64,000 nucleotides of DNA from Endomychus coccineus (lineage: Eukaryota > Arthropoda > Insecta > Coleoptera > Endomychidae), in assembly GCA_958510875.1 (NCBI GenBank), contig OY294067.1:143754046-143818045 (forward strand), in the 5' to 3' direction. The position numbers and the translations under genes are program-made. The notes beneath the pieces were generated by a model. The model saw only the letters and a list, made by a program, of their open reading frames with translations. It searched no databases and had not been told where the DNA came from. Below are positions 23,400 to 33,790 of the stretch, in pieces (positions within the stretch are counted from its first letter, which is position 1; every line of letters begins with the position of its first letter).

Positions 23400-23684
23400 C
23401 ATCGACATATACATATGGACTGCGCGTGGCAATGATAAGCGCGGGTAGTGCCAGCGTGAGAGAGGGGAAAACAAAGAGGACTAATACTGTCTTCATCTAC
23501 TTTATCTATCGCGTTTCTATTGGCCGCTGCGTTGCCATGGAAATACAACATGACTGTAGCTAGTATGCTTATGTCCCGAGCCGATAGATAAAGACAGTAT
23601 TAGGCCTCTTCGTTTTCCCCTCTCTCACGCCGGCACTACCCGCGCTTATCATTGCCACGCGCAGTCCAGATGTATATGTCGGTG
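23400..23684. mobile_element. 285-bp MITE with 8-bp target duplication
   Basis: Ends read CATCGACATATAC (left) and, reversed, CACCGACATATAC (right). The inverted repeats extend about 90 bp through gactgcgcgtggcaatgata, gcgcgggtagtgcc and gagaggggaaaac. Flanking gttggtaa occurs at 23,392-23,399 and 23,685-23,692, an 8-bp target-site duplication as made by hAT or P-type transposases. No coding capacity. It sits at the junction of the BEL 5' LTR and primer-binding region. Confidence 0.85.
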
Positions 23685-23845
23685 GTTGGTAACCAGTTCC
23701 ACGTTTCAAATAGAATGCGGCGAAGTTACGAGACAGTACGTATTTTCAGTAACTGAGGCGTTAAGGTAAAGCTCACTTCCCCTCTTATCCTTACTATTTT
23801 TCCTCCTCAATTTGTTTCACATTGCTTAAGTTCTCATACGATATA

Positions 23846-24740
23846 ATGTCTGAAAAAATGAAGGCATTGAATCTAAAAAGAGATACAATTAAAGGTTAAT
23901 CAACACGATTTTTAAACTTCCTATCAGATTTGACAGACACTCCAAAACTTAGTGAATTATCTATCAGATTGGAGGAAACTGAGCTACTTTGGAGTGAATA
24001 TGATATTGTTCAGTCACAGCTAAAATCGAAGGATGAGAAAAATGATCATAACTTAGATAGAACTAACTTTGAAGATATGTATTTTGATTCAATTTCTCGA
24101 GCAAAGAATCTGATTAAGAAGTTCTCAGCAAACTCAGTACCTGCGAATTCCATACCCTACAATCAATACATCCAATGTAAATATTCAAAATACCAACATG
24201 AACTTACCAAAATTAAACTTACCTGAGTTTTAAGGATTATATGAAAAATGGCTGCAGTTCGAGGCTATGATACATAACTGCAATTCAATTAGTAAAATTC
24301 AAAGGTTCTGGTATTTGAAATCATATCTGAAGGGTGAGGCGGCTAACATTTTAATTGCTTTAGAGGTATTTGAGGCAAATCATGACCAAGCATGGGATCT
24401 TCCATGTGATCGCTATCACCACATTCGTGCTATAATTCAAAAACATCTCAAGGCTTCATTTGATATACAGGGAATTCAAAAGAAATCACATATTCATCTC
24501 AGAAATATTATTGAAACTGTTAATCAGCATCTTAGAAATTTAGAATCCCTATCTTTACCAGTTGATCAATGGGATATCATCATTATATATCTTGTAACAT
24601 CAAAACTAGATCCCACTACTGATAGAGAGTGAGGAGAATATGCTCTGAAACTTGAGAGAGATAAGCCCACGTTCAAAGAATTTGCAACTTTTACAAATCA
24701 AAGATGTCAATTGTTAGAAGGTATATTCTTATAACAAAGG
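23846..24740 (+). pseudogene. BEL/Pao gag
   Basis: Gag builds the particle that houses reverse transcription. The start ATG is at 23,846, with an in-frame TAA at 23,897. The frame continues as TDTPKLSELSIRLEETELLW, changes near 24,225, and runs as IQRFWYLKSYLKGEA and HLRNLESLSLPVDQWD to a TGA at 24,630, where a Trp would fit, then ALKLERDKPTFKEFATF. The Leu-Lys-Gly-Glu-Ala block is typical of BEL/Pao gag (DUF1759). Three breaks make it non-functional. Confidence 0.8.
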
Positions 24741-24829
24741 TTCTCAGTCTACACAAAAATACTTATCGAAAAAGATTAATCATAATTCGATATCAATATG
24801 TGTTGCTATCACAGGATTATCTTGTTTTC

Positions 24830-25495
24830 TCTGTTACAAAGATCATCATATATTCTCATGCACTAACTTTTTGAAATTAAATCCTCAGCAGCGTCTAGCC
24901 AAATTTAGAAGACTGAAGTCCTGTACAAATTGCTTACGTGAAGGTTATAATTCAAAGGATTGTAGAAATCATTATGTATGTAAAAAATTTTCAAATAAGC
25001 ATAACACCTTATTGCATTTAGAAATGGAATCAAGTCAAGTTAATTCAAACAAAAATCTATCGACGCCTTCATCAAACGATAGAACTGTAGAGAATAATGC
25101 AGAAACAATATTACACGTATCTCAATCTACTCTTGCTTCATGTACATCAAAAAATATGTTATCCTCTTAACAGCGAATGTTTCTATCATTGATAAGTATG
25201 GAAGATATCACAAATGTCGAGCTATTCTAGACAATTTTTCTCAATCAAATTTCATTACTCAAAAATTATTCAATATCTTGCAATTACCTGTGTCAAATAT
25301 GACTCATTCAATTGCGAGGTTTGGCTCAAACTTAACATCTGTGTTACAGAAAACGTTTGCCACTATCAAATCTACAACAAGCTTATATATTGGTTTGGAC
25401 ATACCATTTTTAATTACAAATAAAATAACGAAAGATTTTCGATGTGAGTCATTTGAAAATTCCAAATAATATCGTTTCAACGGATAATACTTTCA
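24830..25495 (+). pseudogene. BEL/Pao zinc knuckle and aspartic protease
   Basis: 24,871-25,170 carries a Cys-rich segment, CTNCLREGYNSKDC followed by a second, damaged knuckle with one Cys missing. This is expected of the nucleic-acid-binding end of gag. From 25,140 another frame reads IDKYGRYHKCRAILDNFSQ and SNFITQKLFNILQLP, the retropepsin-like protease that cleaves the polyprotein. The active-site Asp is present, but the usual Asp-x-Gly-Ser reads Asp-Asn-Phe-Ser, so the enzyme would not fold its catalytic loop normally. Frames shift between the two parts. Confidence 0.75.
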
Positions 25496-25685
25496 ACAAA
25501 ATTGGTCCAATTGATATGTTAATTGGAGCTTCCATTTTTTGGGAGTTAATGTGTGTAGGTTGCATAAATCTCATGAACAATTACACAGTATTACCAAAAA
25601 ACTAAACTTGGTTGGATATTATCACTTATCAGGCCCTTCACCACTTTCTTATTCAAATATTACGAATACTGTATGTTAACTCACA

Positions 25686-26465
25686 ATGAATGATGATAAA
25701 GAAATGCACGAAGTGCTTGAACGGTTTTGGAAACTTGAAGAAGTTCAGTCGTTGACTGAATATTGTTCAAAAACTACAATTCACGATGACTCAGGAAGAT
25801 TTGTCGTTAACTTGCCGGTCAAGGAAAATATAATTCAACTACTTCTTCTGAAACGGCACTCAATAGATTTTATACAGTCGAAAAGGAACTCAATAAAAAT
25901 CCAGATTTCAAACAACAATATGTTTCATTCATGTCCGAGTACGAAGAACTCTGGCACATGACAAAAATTGATATTTCACATGATACTTCACAAGATATCA
26001 TTTATTATTTACCGCATCATGGTGTTCTCAATACATTAAGTACTACTACAAAGTGGCGCGTCTTGTTTGACGGCTCTGCAAAAACTCCTAGTGGAATTTC
26101 TTTCAATGATGTCTTGAAAGTAGGTCCCACAATTCTGAATGATTTATTCACTATTGTCACAAGATTTCGAACCTATAAGTACGTAGTTACTGCGGTTATA
26201 GAAAACATTTACCGTTTGGTAAATATACAAGATTCTCAGCGAGACTTACAGCGCATAGTTTGGCGGACTAATCCAGCTGAGAAACTTAATCATTCTCGAT
26301 TGAATACAGCGACTTATGGTACGGCGAGTGCATCATTAATTTGTCAGATCAGATCTCTCCATCCAATAGCTTCAGAGAACCAGGATAGGTATCCTGAAGC
26401 ATCTAGAATTATTACATCTTGTTTCTATGTAGATGACCTTCTGACAGGGTTTCAACCAATAGAAG
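25686..26465 (+). pseudogene. BEL/Pao reverse transcriptase, interrupted
   Basis: The N-terminus LERFWKLEEV...GRFVVNLPVKEN is typical of the segment before BEL/Pao RT. After a frameshift near 25,930 the frame reads HHGVLNTLSTTTKWRVLFDG, SFNDVLKVGPTILNDLF, TAVIENIYRLV and CFYVDDLLTG. The YVDD motif is intact, but the first catalytic Asp (normally in T-A-D-I-E) is Val. At about 26,465 the frame is cut by the foldback element and resumes near 31,308 in the RNase H region. Confidence 0.8.
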
Positions 26466-26629
26466 GGGGGACGCGAATACCCCCCCCCCCCTCCCCGCAT
26501 CAAATTTTCTCACCAAAACGCTAGCTCAGTGAGTCTACACCTAGCACAACCTATTCTAAACCTAGCACACCTATACAGTGGCTGGGATGTAAGGAACCGT
26601 GCGGGTGGGGCTAGCATAACGCGATAAAC

Positions 26630-29300
26630 TCAGAAACGGCAAGACATACACACGCCAACAGAACTCCAAAATTAGAAAAAATGAACAGGGCCGTATTAAA
26701 AAAAATGGTAACGAAACAGACTTCTTCGCGCGATAGGAATTCCTGAATAACGTGATGTGCGTATTACATCATTCATACTATTTCGTGTCAATAAATTCGT
26801 AATTTTCTTCCCGAGTATATCCGACTTGCTCTCTCGACTCGGAAATAGCATCGATACCCGCGCATAGACGTTATTCACTCCTAAACGAAGTTGAATTGAA
26901 TTTATATCGTGATATATCTATACCTTTGATATCTCTTCAATAATTCATGATGATTTCATCCTGAACATTACCTAATACCCCAAAGGAAGCTCCTATTTTT
27001 CATTTTCAGTTTGCACCAATTCAGCATGGGCAAGAAAAGACCAATCCGGCATATTCAACTTATAGTAGAATCCATCAAAGCGTACGATGAGAACGGATGT
27101 TCAGTACGAGTACGAATCAATTTTTGCCTAGAGCCCATGGAATTTGGAAGAAAATAGTCAACACTTCAGATACAAAAGAGGTTTCCATCACTCTTCTGGG
27201 AATATTTACTGTGATTTCCAAAAACTATTACAATTTGTAGCGAATTTGCAACATTACACTTGACAAAGAAGATATTCTGAGTGATATTTCTTTTAGCTCA
27301 TCAATTGCTATATGAAACTCTAGCACTTGTAACGGGTTGCGTCACGAGATTGTATAGAACTTGGTAATGAACAGATTAGATTTCTTTTCGGCTAGGAAAC
27401 TTGTCATATGATTATTTAAAGACATCTGCCGGTCAATAAAACATCGACTATTGTAACTAGCATTCCTGATGTGTGATGTCGCTAAATATCACGAAGTGGG
27501 GGAGGTAGGATGACGGAAGTCGAAGAGAATTCATTGTGGTGTTAACCTTTAACTGGGTGAGTCGAGATTTCATAATTCATTGACTTTATACACATTTTCT
27601 TAATTTTTGCTTCCGAAATATGATTCACATCAGGCTACCTATAATTTGATTTGAATTTATAATTAAACTTCTGGATGTTCAGTACCTGAATGTGATAATA
27701 TTTCGGTGGATGTTTCACTCGACTTACCTGGGGGCACCCGATCAGTTTGCGGCTAGAATAATTCAGAGATAATCATTTCCATCACGGCATTGATTGTTGT
27801 AATTCTTGTATGAGGACAGTCTTTCGGAACGTAGGCAGATATCTATGATAATATTTCTTTATTCCTTGTGTGTTTAATTCCGCTAAGGCACATGTTAGTT
27901 TTGAGTGATTCGTATGAATCGCCATTTTGTTAATCTGATACAAAGTATTCAGAACTGTCTTGACTGTAACGTGCTATAAATAGTATTAGGGATTATCACA
28001 AGGTATTATTCAATTATTGCTTATTGAATGTTTAATTATCAGGACTGCTGCGTTCGCGTGGTTGTAGAGTAGAGTACAACATCAATTTAAAATGCAATTC
28101 TATTCAAGTTTCCAGATTTGTGCTAACTAGCAAATTCCAACATTTTGATTATTTCCTTTCAATCACAATTTGATTAATTTTCTTGCAGATACAATTCAAT
28201 TATTATTCTTTCAAGTCTCATTTTTCAGTATTATTAATTCAGTCACATGTTAACTATTTGCTAATTTTAAGTATCAATTAATCGTTTAATTCTTTCAGAA
28301 TAAATTAAATTTTTGCCTAAATAGATATCTCTTCAAGATATCAATTTTGTAATAGTGTTTTTACAATTTGGGAAAGATAACATTATCAGAGGTGGGATCA
28401 CATGATTATTCCAACCGACGGTGTTGCTTGTCCTTTTGATCTTAAGTCAGGTACTGTTCGTTCTTTGAAATTACAGGGTTTGAACGTCTGAGGTTCCTCA
28501 CCCCTTCACTCCAAGACGGTTTAGTGACTTTCCTGACAGGACCGGCTTCCAGTTCCTACGAGTTCCAAGGAGGGTAACATTTTCTTGTTTGAATGACCAT
28601 GATTTCATTCTCTGATTTTGTTGTTTAACCGAAGTAGTATTCCACTAATTTTTATAGAACTATTCGAGGTCTACTTTAGTTCCTCTTATTTGATTATTCT
28701 TTCTTTTCAATTAAAAAATTGATTTAATTTTATAATTGTTTTACTTCAAATTCACTTTATGTTACAAATCGATTTAATTTTATAATTGTCTTACTTCAAA
28801 TTCACTTTATGTTACAAATCGATTCAATTTTATAATTGTTTTACTTCAAATTCACTTTATGTTACATTTAATTTTATAATTGTTCTCTTCAAATTCAATA
28901 TTATTTAGGTTACAAATTGGTATACAATAAAAATTGTAATTTAAATTTTGTTATAATCCAAATTCCATATGGAATAAATGAAATTGATAAGTTGAACTTG
29001 TATTGTTTTTCTGAATTTCCATCAACTAATAAGCCATCTCGTGGTGCTTGTATTCTGGACTGTGAATTCATTTATTTTTATAGTTTTTCAAGCAATTGGC
29101 GCTCAGGCAATTCACCAGTCTAGAATCACAAGGCACGTTTCACTACGAGCCCTGAGATTAATTCATTCAAATTGAGCTAGTTGGGCCAATTAAAACCGAC
29201 TCAAAGCGGGTTCGTTTCACACTGGAACTACTGATTCCACAGTTGATTCTGTAAAGTTCAATATTTGCCTTGAAGCTGAAGAATTAAGTAGTCTTAGACA
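26630..29300. other. Interior of foldback element without supported gene
   Basis: 2.7 kb with no protein resemblance in the short open frames. It contains one 50-bp tandem repeat block (28,720-28,917), listed separately. Confidence 0.4.
28720..28917. repeat. 50-bp tandem repeat, about four copies
   Basis: Units start at 28,720, 28,770 and 28,820, each with gattYaattttataattgt, ttacttcaaattcactttat and gttacaaat. A fourth, partial and diverged unit starts at about 28,866. The first three differ at only a few positions. Confidence 0.85.
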
Positions 29301-29305
29301 AACTG

Positions 29306-30520
29306 TTGTAGAGTACAAACGATGTGATAATTCAAAAAGAATGTCTAGACATAAGACGAGATTACAATATCTGGGAACAGTTTACATGGCTGTCAGTGCT
29401 AAGAAAAAGATTATTTGATGCTACAAAACTGAAATGCTGCTTCAGATTCAAGCGAGCGGAGGTATATCCAAAAGGTAAAGATCTTGTCAAGATTTTTGGA
29501 CAATGTAAAGAGTGTTTATCTTCATTGGATGGCCGTATAACGCAAAATGCAACGAGACTAGATTTTGTGTTGTTGGGTAATTATCAATAGAAGCATAAGA
29601 AAAAGTTCAAACTACCCTTAAAAGGAGAAGAGCGACAACAAATAATTGAAAAGATGGTATACGATAATAAAATGGCTAGTTATATCAGAAATGATCTGAG
29701 CAGACAGATTATGAGGGATGGAAACGTCGAACCCGAATTTACTCCTAGCTTGTCTACTCTTAGAACAGCAAAATCCTTAGAAAAATAGTGGAACTGACAA
29801 TGCCCCAATCACAATACAAAGCTAAATCATACCAGGAATATGGAAATACTATCCGAAATATAGGATACTCACCATTTTTTTGTATTTTTGGAGCAATAGT
29901 CAAATAATGGTATACAGAAGATTTTGCCAAGAAACACATTACAAAATAAGTATTGACACGACAGGAGGTGTAGTAAAAAAATTCTGTATGGGGACAAACT
30001 GAAATCAAAAATTATTTTGTTGTATGAAATTGTCATAAATTACAATAATGGTCAATATTCAGTAGGAACAAAGCTAGGTGACAATAATTAAACGCTAAGC
30101 ATTCAAAATTGGCTACACATATGGTTGAAATCGGCTGGTAATTTGCCCTCTAAACTTGTGACTGACATGTCTCTGGAGATGACATTTGCTTATATCCCCA
30201 CATTCACTCAATTTAAAACTTTGCCCGAATATACATATTATTGCTATACATTGCTTTTTGGAGCAGGAAGCACGATTCCGAATGTGTATTTGAGAGATGA
30301 TGTAGCTCACATCATTGAGCTCATAACCACTTGGACATGCTTAAAAAACCAGCATGCTATTACCAAGAAATTCTGTATGCGGAATTGCAGATCTTATGGA
30401 ACTTTTAGAGGCACTGTTTTTCATTGCATACTCTGACACTGAGGGGTTGAATGAGGAAGAACCTACGACATGTGAAATGAAAGAACATTGGATATTAAGA
30501 AGAATCGCCACAGACATAGT
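29306..30520 (+). pseudogene. NOF/MULE-like transposase of the foldback element
   Basis: The reading frame is broken but keeps family order. It starts with DYNIWEQFTWLSVLRKRLFD, then a zinc-like part KIFGQCKECLSSLDGRI, then PSLSTLRTAKSLEK. A probable first catalytic block SIDTTGGVVKKF lies at about 29,949. Next come ILLYEIVIN, IQNWLHIWLKSAGNLPSKLV with TDMS, and YLRDDVAHIIELITTW, then NEEEPTTCEMKEHWILRRIA. The Asp in IDTT, in TDMS and in RDDVAH could be the catalytic acids of an RNase-H-like transposase; this is inference. At least six breaks. The longest open part is 30,125-30,436. Confidence 0.6.
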
Positions 30521-30536
30521 GTAACTAATTACAGAG

Positions 30537-31307
30537 GGCGTTCTCGCGTTAAGCTAGCCCCACCCGCACGGCTACTTACATCTCAGCCATTGTATAGTTG
30601 TGCTAGGTTTGAAATTGGTTGTGCTAGGTTGTGCTAGGTTCAGGCTCAATGCGCTAGCGTTTTGATAAGAAAATACGATGCGAGAGGGGGGGGGGGGCAA
30701 CATAACGGAGTTCAATTCTATCAACAGTTGTTCAAATCTTTGACTCTCTCCAGGTTCAGTGGATCCATGTTCACTCAAGTCGAAGCTAGTTATTCAAAAA
30801 CTTTGGAAATTAGGTATAAATTGGGATGAAAGTCTTCCAATTGACTTATATCATTCTTGGATTGAGTTCTTCTCAATCACATCACAGCCATTGTATAGGT
30901 ATGCTAGGTTCAAAATAGGATGTGCCAGGTTGTGCTAGGTCAAGCATTTTGGTAAGAAAATTTGATGGGGGGGGTCTCGCGTTATGCTAGCCCCACCCGC
31001 ACGGTTTCTTACATCACAGACATTGTATAGGTGTGCTAGGTTTAAAATCGGTTGTGCCAGGTTGTGCCAGGTCAAGGCTCACTGCGCTAGCGTTCTGGTA
31101 AGGAAATTTGATGCGGGGGAGTAGGGGGAGGTAGGGGGGGGGGGGGGCGTTCTCGCGTTAAGCTAGCCCCACCCGCACGGCTACTTACATCTCAGCCATT
31201 GTATAGTTGTGCTAGGTTTGAAATTGGTTGTGCTAGGTTGTGCTAGGTTCAGGCTCACTGCGCTAGCGTTTTGATAAGAAAATACGATGCGAGAGGGGGG
31301 GGGGGCA
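30537..31307. repeat. Right terminus of foldback element: tandemly repeated modules
   Basis: The unit 30,537-30,880 recurs at 31,147-31,491 with about 8 changes in 345 bases. Both copies include the terminal module plus roughly 180 bp of adjoining BEL RNase H sequence (from caacataacggagttc). Two further, diverged terminal modules lie between them (30,879-31,136), so flanking DNA was duplicated with the terminus. Confidence 0.8.
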
Positions 31308-31937
31308 ACATAACGGAGTTCAATTCTATCAACAGTTGCTCAAATCTTCGACTCTCTCCAGGTTCAGTGGATCCATGTACAGTCAAGTCGAAGCTAGTTA
31401 TTCAAAAACTTTGGAAATTAGGTATAAATTCGGATGAAAGTCTTCCAATTGACTTATATCATTCTTGGATTGAGTTCTTCAGTCAAATTCTTGGATTAAG
31501 CGTCATAAAATTTCCCAGACACATTATTTACCCGAACCCAATATCAGTTGAGTTACATGGCTTTGTAGATGCATCTGAAAAAGCTTTACGATGCTTGTTG
31601 TTATTTGCGATCTATAGATCAAATGAGAAGAATTCACTGTCACTTAGTGTGTGCCAAATCGCGAGTTGCACCGCTAAAAATGATTTCTCTGCCTGAACTT
31701 GTGATCTGTGCAGCCTTACTTCTCATTCAGTTAACTGAGAAAATGTTGGAAGCTATTCATATTGACACAAATCACATTTATTATTGGACTGACTCTACTA
31801 TTGCTCTTTCATCGATTTCAACTGAGTCTCATTTTCTCAAGATATTTGTTGCCAATCGTATCACAGAAATTCAACAGTTCTCTGACGAAAGTCAATGGAA
31901 TTATGTGCCTAGCAAAACCTCCTTGAATGTCTGAGGA
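31308..31937 (+). pseudogene. BEL/Pao RNase H region
   Basis: Continues the interrupted pol gene. 31,308-31,600 reads ITEFNSINSCSNLRLSPGS, LVIQKLWKLGINSDESLPID and ISVELHGFVDASEKA. The frame then shifts to MRRIHCHLVCAKSRVAPLK, IYYWTDSTIALSSIS and FVANRITEIQQ. The Asp of HGFVDASEKA and of TDSTIAL are the expected RNase H catalytic positions; the domain removes RNA from the hybrid. A frameshift near 31,590-31,620 inactivates it. Confidence 0.8.
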
Positions 31938-33230
31938 GAGACAAGCTTGGCCTCAATGTAATTTTTCAATAGAATGTGAGATACCCGAATTCAAAAAGAT
32001 TGATTATGCATTAATCTCACGAAATCTTGACACTGATATTCTCGATAGGTTTTCGTTTTTACAAAATTTCAAAAAGAGAGTTATAGCTTATTGCTTCCGT
32101 TTTATAAACAATTCAAAACTTATTAATAGTGGAACTCGTATATCAGGCCCTCTATCAAGTGCCGAATTGAAGCTTTCATTAAATGTTATTTGCAGATTTG
32201 TTCAGAAACATTCGTTTCCTCTAGATTTCGAAGCAGCAAAAAATTCTAAACCCCTCTCTTTAAAGAGCAAAATATTATCATTAAATACATTTTTAGATGA
32301 AAATGGTCTCATCAGAGTTGGTGGTAGACTTGAAAACTCAAGCATTCCTTATAATAATAAGCATCCCATTTTATTATCTGATAAAGGTAATTTTACCAAA
32401 TTAGTCATTCTATTTGAGCATATAAGACAGTTGCATTCAGGAGCACAAGCTACTCTAGCTGCAATAAGAATGAAGTTTTGGCCAATGAATGGTTGCAATG
32501 TTGTTCGAGAAGTTTTACGCAATTGTATGATTTGCTTCCGATCAAAACCAACTGAAACTCATCACCCAATGGGTAATATTCCTCGATCACTCCTCACTCC
32601 CCAAAGACTATTTTCAACTACCGGAGTGAATTTTGCAGGTCCATTTTATATCAAAGACGGCAATACTAGAAATCGAAAAATAATTGGATGTTATATTTGT
32701 GTATTCGTATGTTTTGTTACGAAAGCAGCTCATATGAATCATATTATGATCTTCCTACTGGATCATTTTTGAGATGTTTAATCAGATTCATATATAGAAC
32801 AGGTATTTGTAGTGACATATATCCAGATAATGGTACCAGTTTTGTTGGTTCAGAGAGAGAGAGTTGAAAACCACATTTACAAATCTGAAAAAAGAATCAA
32901 TATTCAATGACTTTTCATCGGTGAATAAATTAAATCGGCATTTCACGCCATCTATCTTGGAGGCCTGTTTAAAATCAACCAAATTTCCCCTCAAGAGAAT
33001 TCTTGGTAACCCACACCTAACGTATGAGAACTTATATACTGTGATCACACATGTTGAGGCTGTCCTCAATTCCAGACCCTTATCATCCTTGTCAATTGAT
33101 CTTGATGATTTCTCCTTTTTAACCCCTCCTCACTCCTTCATTGGCGAGCCTATTACTGTCTTGCCTCAAAATGATGTGAGGAACATTCCTTCTAATCGAC
33201 TATGTCTCCTAAGACTCGTCCAGTAGCAAT
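31938..33230 (+). pseudogene. BEL/Pao integrase
   Basis: 31,927-32,770 is open for 281 codons: an N-terminal zinc-binding part with HIRQLHSGAQATLAAIR and NCMICFRSK, then VNFAGPFYIK and FVTKAAHMN. The first catalytic Asp, normally in VDFAGP, is Asn here. After a stop at 32,770, YPDNGTSFVG keeps the second Asp. The frame shifts again to RHFTPSILEACLKSTKFPLK and [14 protein letters not shown], the C-terminal half (32,864-33,226). The enzyme would insert element DNA but is inactive in this copy. Confidence 0.85.
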
Positions 33231-33327
33231 TACAACATTTTTGGCAGCGTTGGTTACGAGATTACCTCTGTACTCTGCAAGAAAGATCCAAATAGAAGAA
33301 ATCTTATCAGAACATAAAAGTAGGATC

Positions 33328-33500
33328 TATGGTTTTAGTAAAGGATGATAATTCAGCACCTTTATGCTGGAAACTTGGACGAGTCATTCAAGTGTTTCCT
33401 GGAGAGGACGGAATAGTTCGAGTTATGAATGTAACAACATTAAATGGTGAATTGAAGCGTCCAGTGTCTAAAGTGTGTATTCTTCCTACAGATGCTTGAT
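33328..33500 (+). pseudogene. BEL/Pao pol C-terminal domain (DUF5641)
   Basis: Reads GSMVLVKDDNSAPLCWKLGR then VIQVFPGEDGIVRVM and RPVSKVCILP before TGA at about 33,499. This is the small beta-barrel-like domain that ends BEL/Pao polyproteins. It follows the integrase with one frame change. Confidence 0.8.
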
Positions 33501-33595
33501 AATGAAAACTTGAATAGAGAAGGTATTCGTTATTACATTCAATTTAATCTTGTTATTATTTTATTTTGAAAGGCAATCCATTCAAGGTGGTGCCA

Positions 33596-33790
33596 TGTTA
33601 TGAATCCAATTATTTGTTGACTTATTTCGTTACTATAGTTACCCTTGGAATAATTGATCATTTCATTTACCTTGTAAGCAACAAAAATGTAAGCGTCTGT
33701 TTATGTTAACAAACAATAATATATACATATAAACTCATTCATAATTGAATTATTTCTCAAAGAATCATTCCATAATCAGTAAGTGGCGTG
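33596..33790 (+). repeat. 3' LTR of BEL/Pao element, truncated
   Basis: Starts TGTTATGAATCC after a purine-rich tract (caaggtggtgcca) and matches the first 190 bp of the 5' LTR. Similarity stops after agtaagtgg, apart from a short gaactgg.atataa echo, so the right LTR has lost its 3' part. Confidence 0.75.

Larger units (their letters stand above)
26466..31307. mobile_element. Foldback (FB/NOF-like) transposon with repeated termini
   Basis: A GC-rich terminal module contains ctagccccacccgcacgg, cagccattgtatag and repeated tgtgctaggtt. It occurs inverted at the left end (26,466-26,627). It occurs directly at the right end as units starting about 30,537, 30,879 (partial), 30,969 and 31,147, each with a poly-G run. 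The interior holds a decayed NOF/MULE-like transposase. Repeated inverted termini around such a gene fit the foldback class. The element sits in the BEL RT gene; no clean target duplication was found. Confidence 0.7.

Noticed and set aside
28720..28917. CRISPR array
   Set aside because: Units are contiguous without unique spacers and the context is eukaryotic; it is a simple 50-bp tandem repeat.
29760..30310. Minus-strand open frames
   Set aside because: Antisense to the NOF/MULE-like transposase remnant, with no resemblance of their own.
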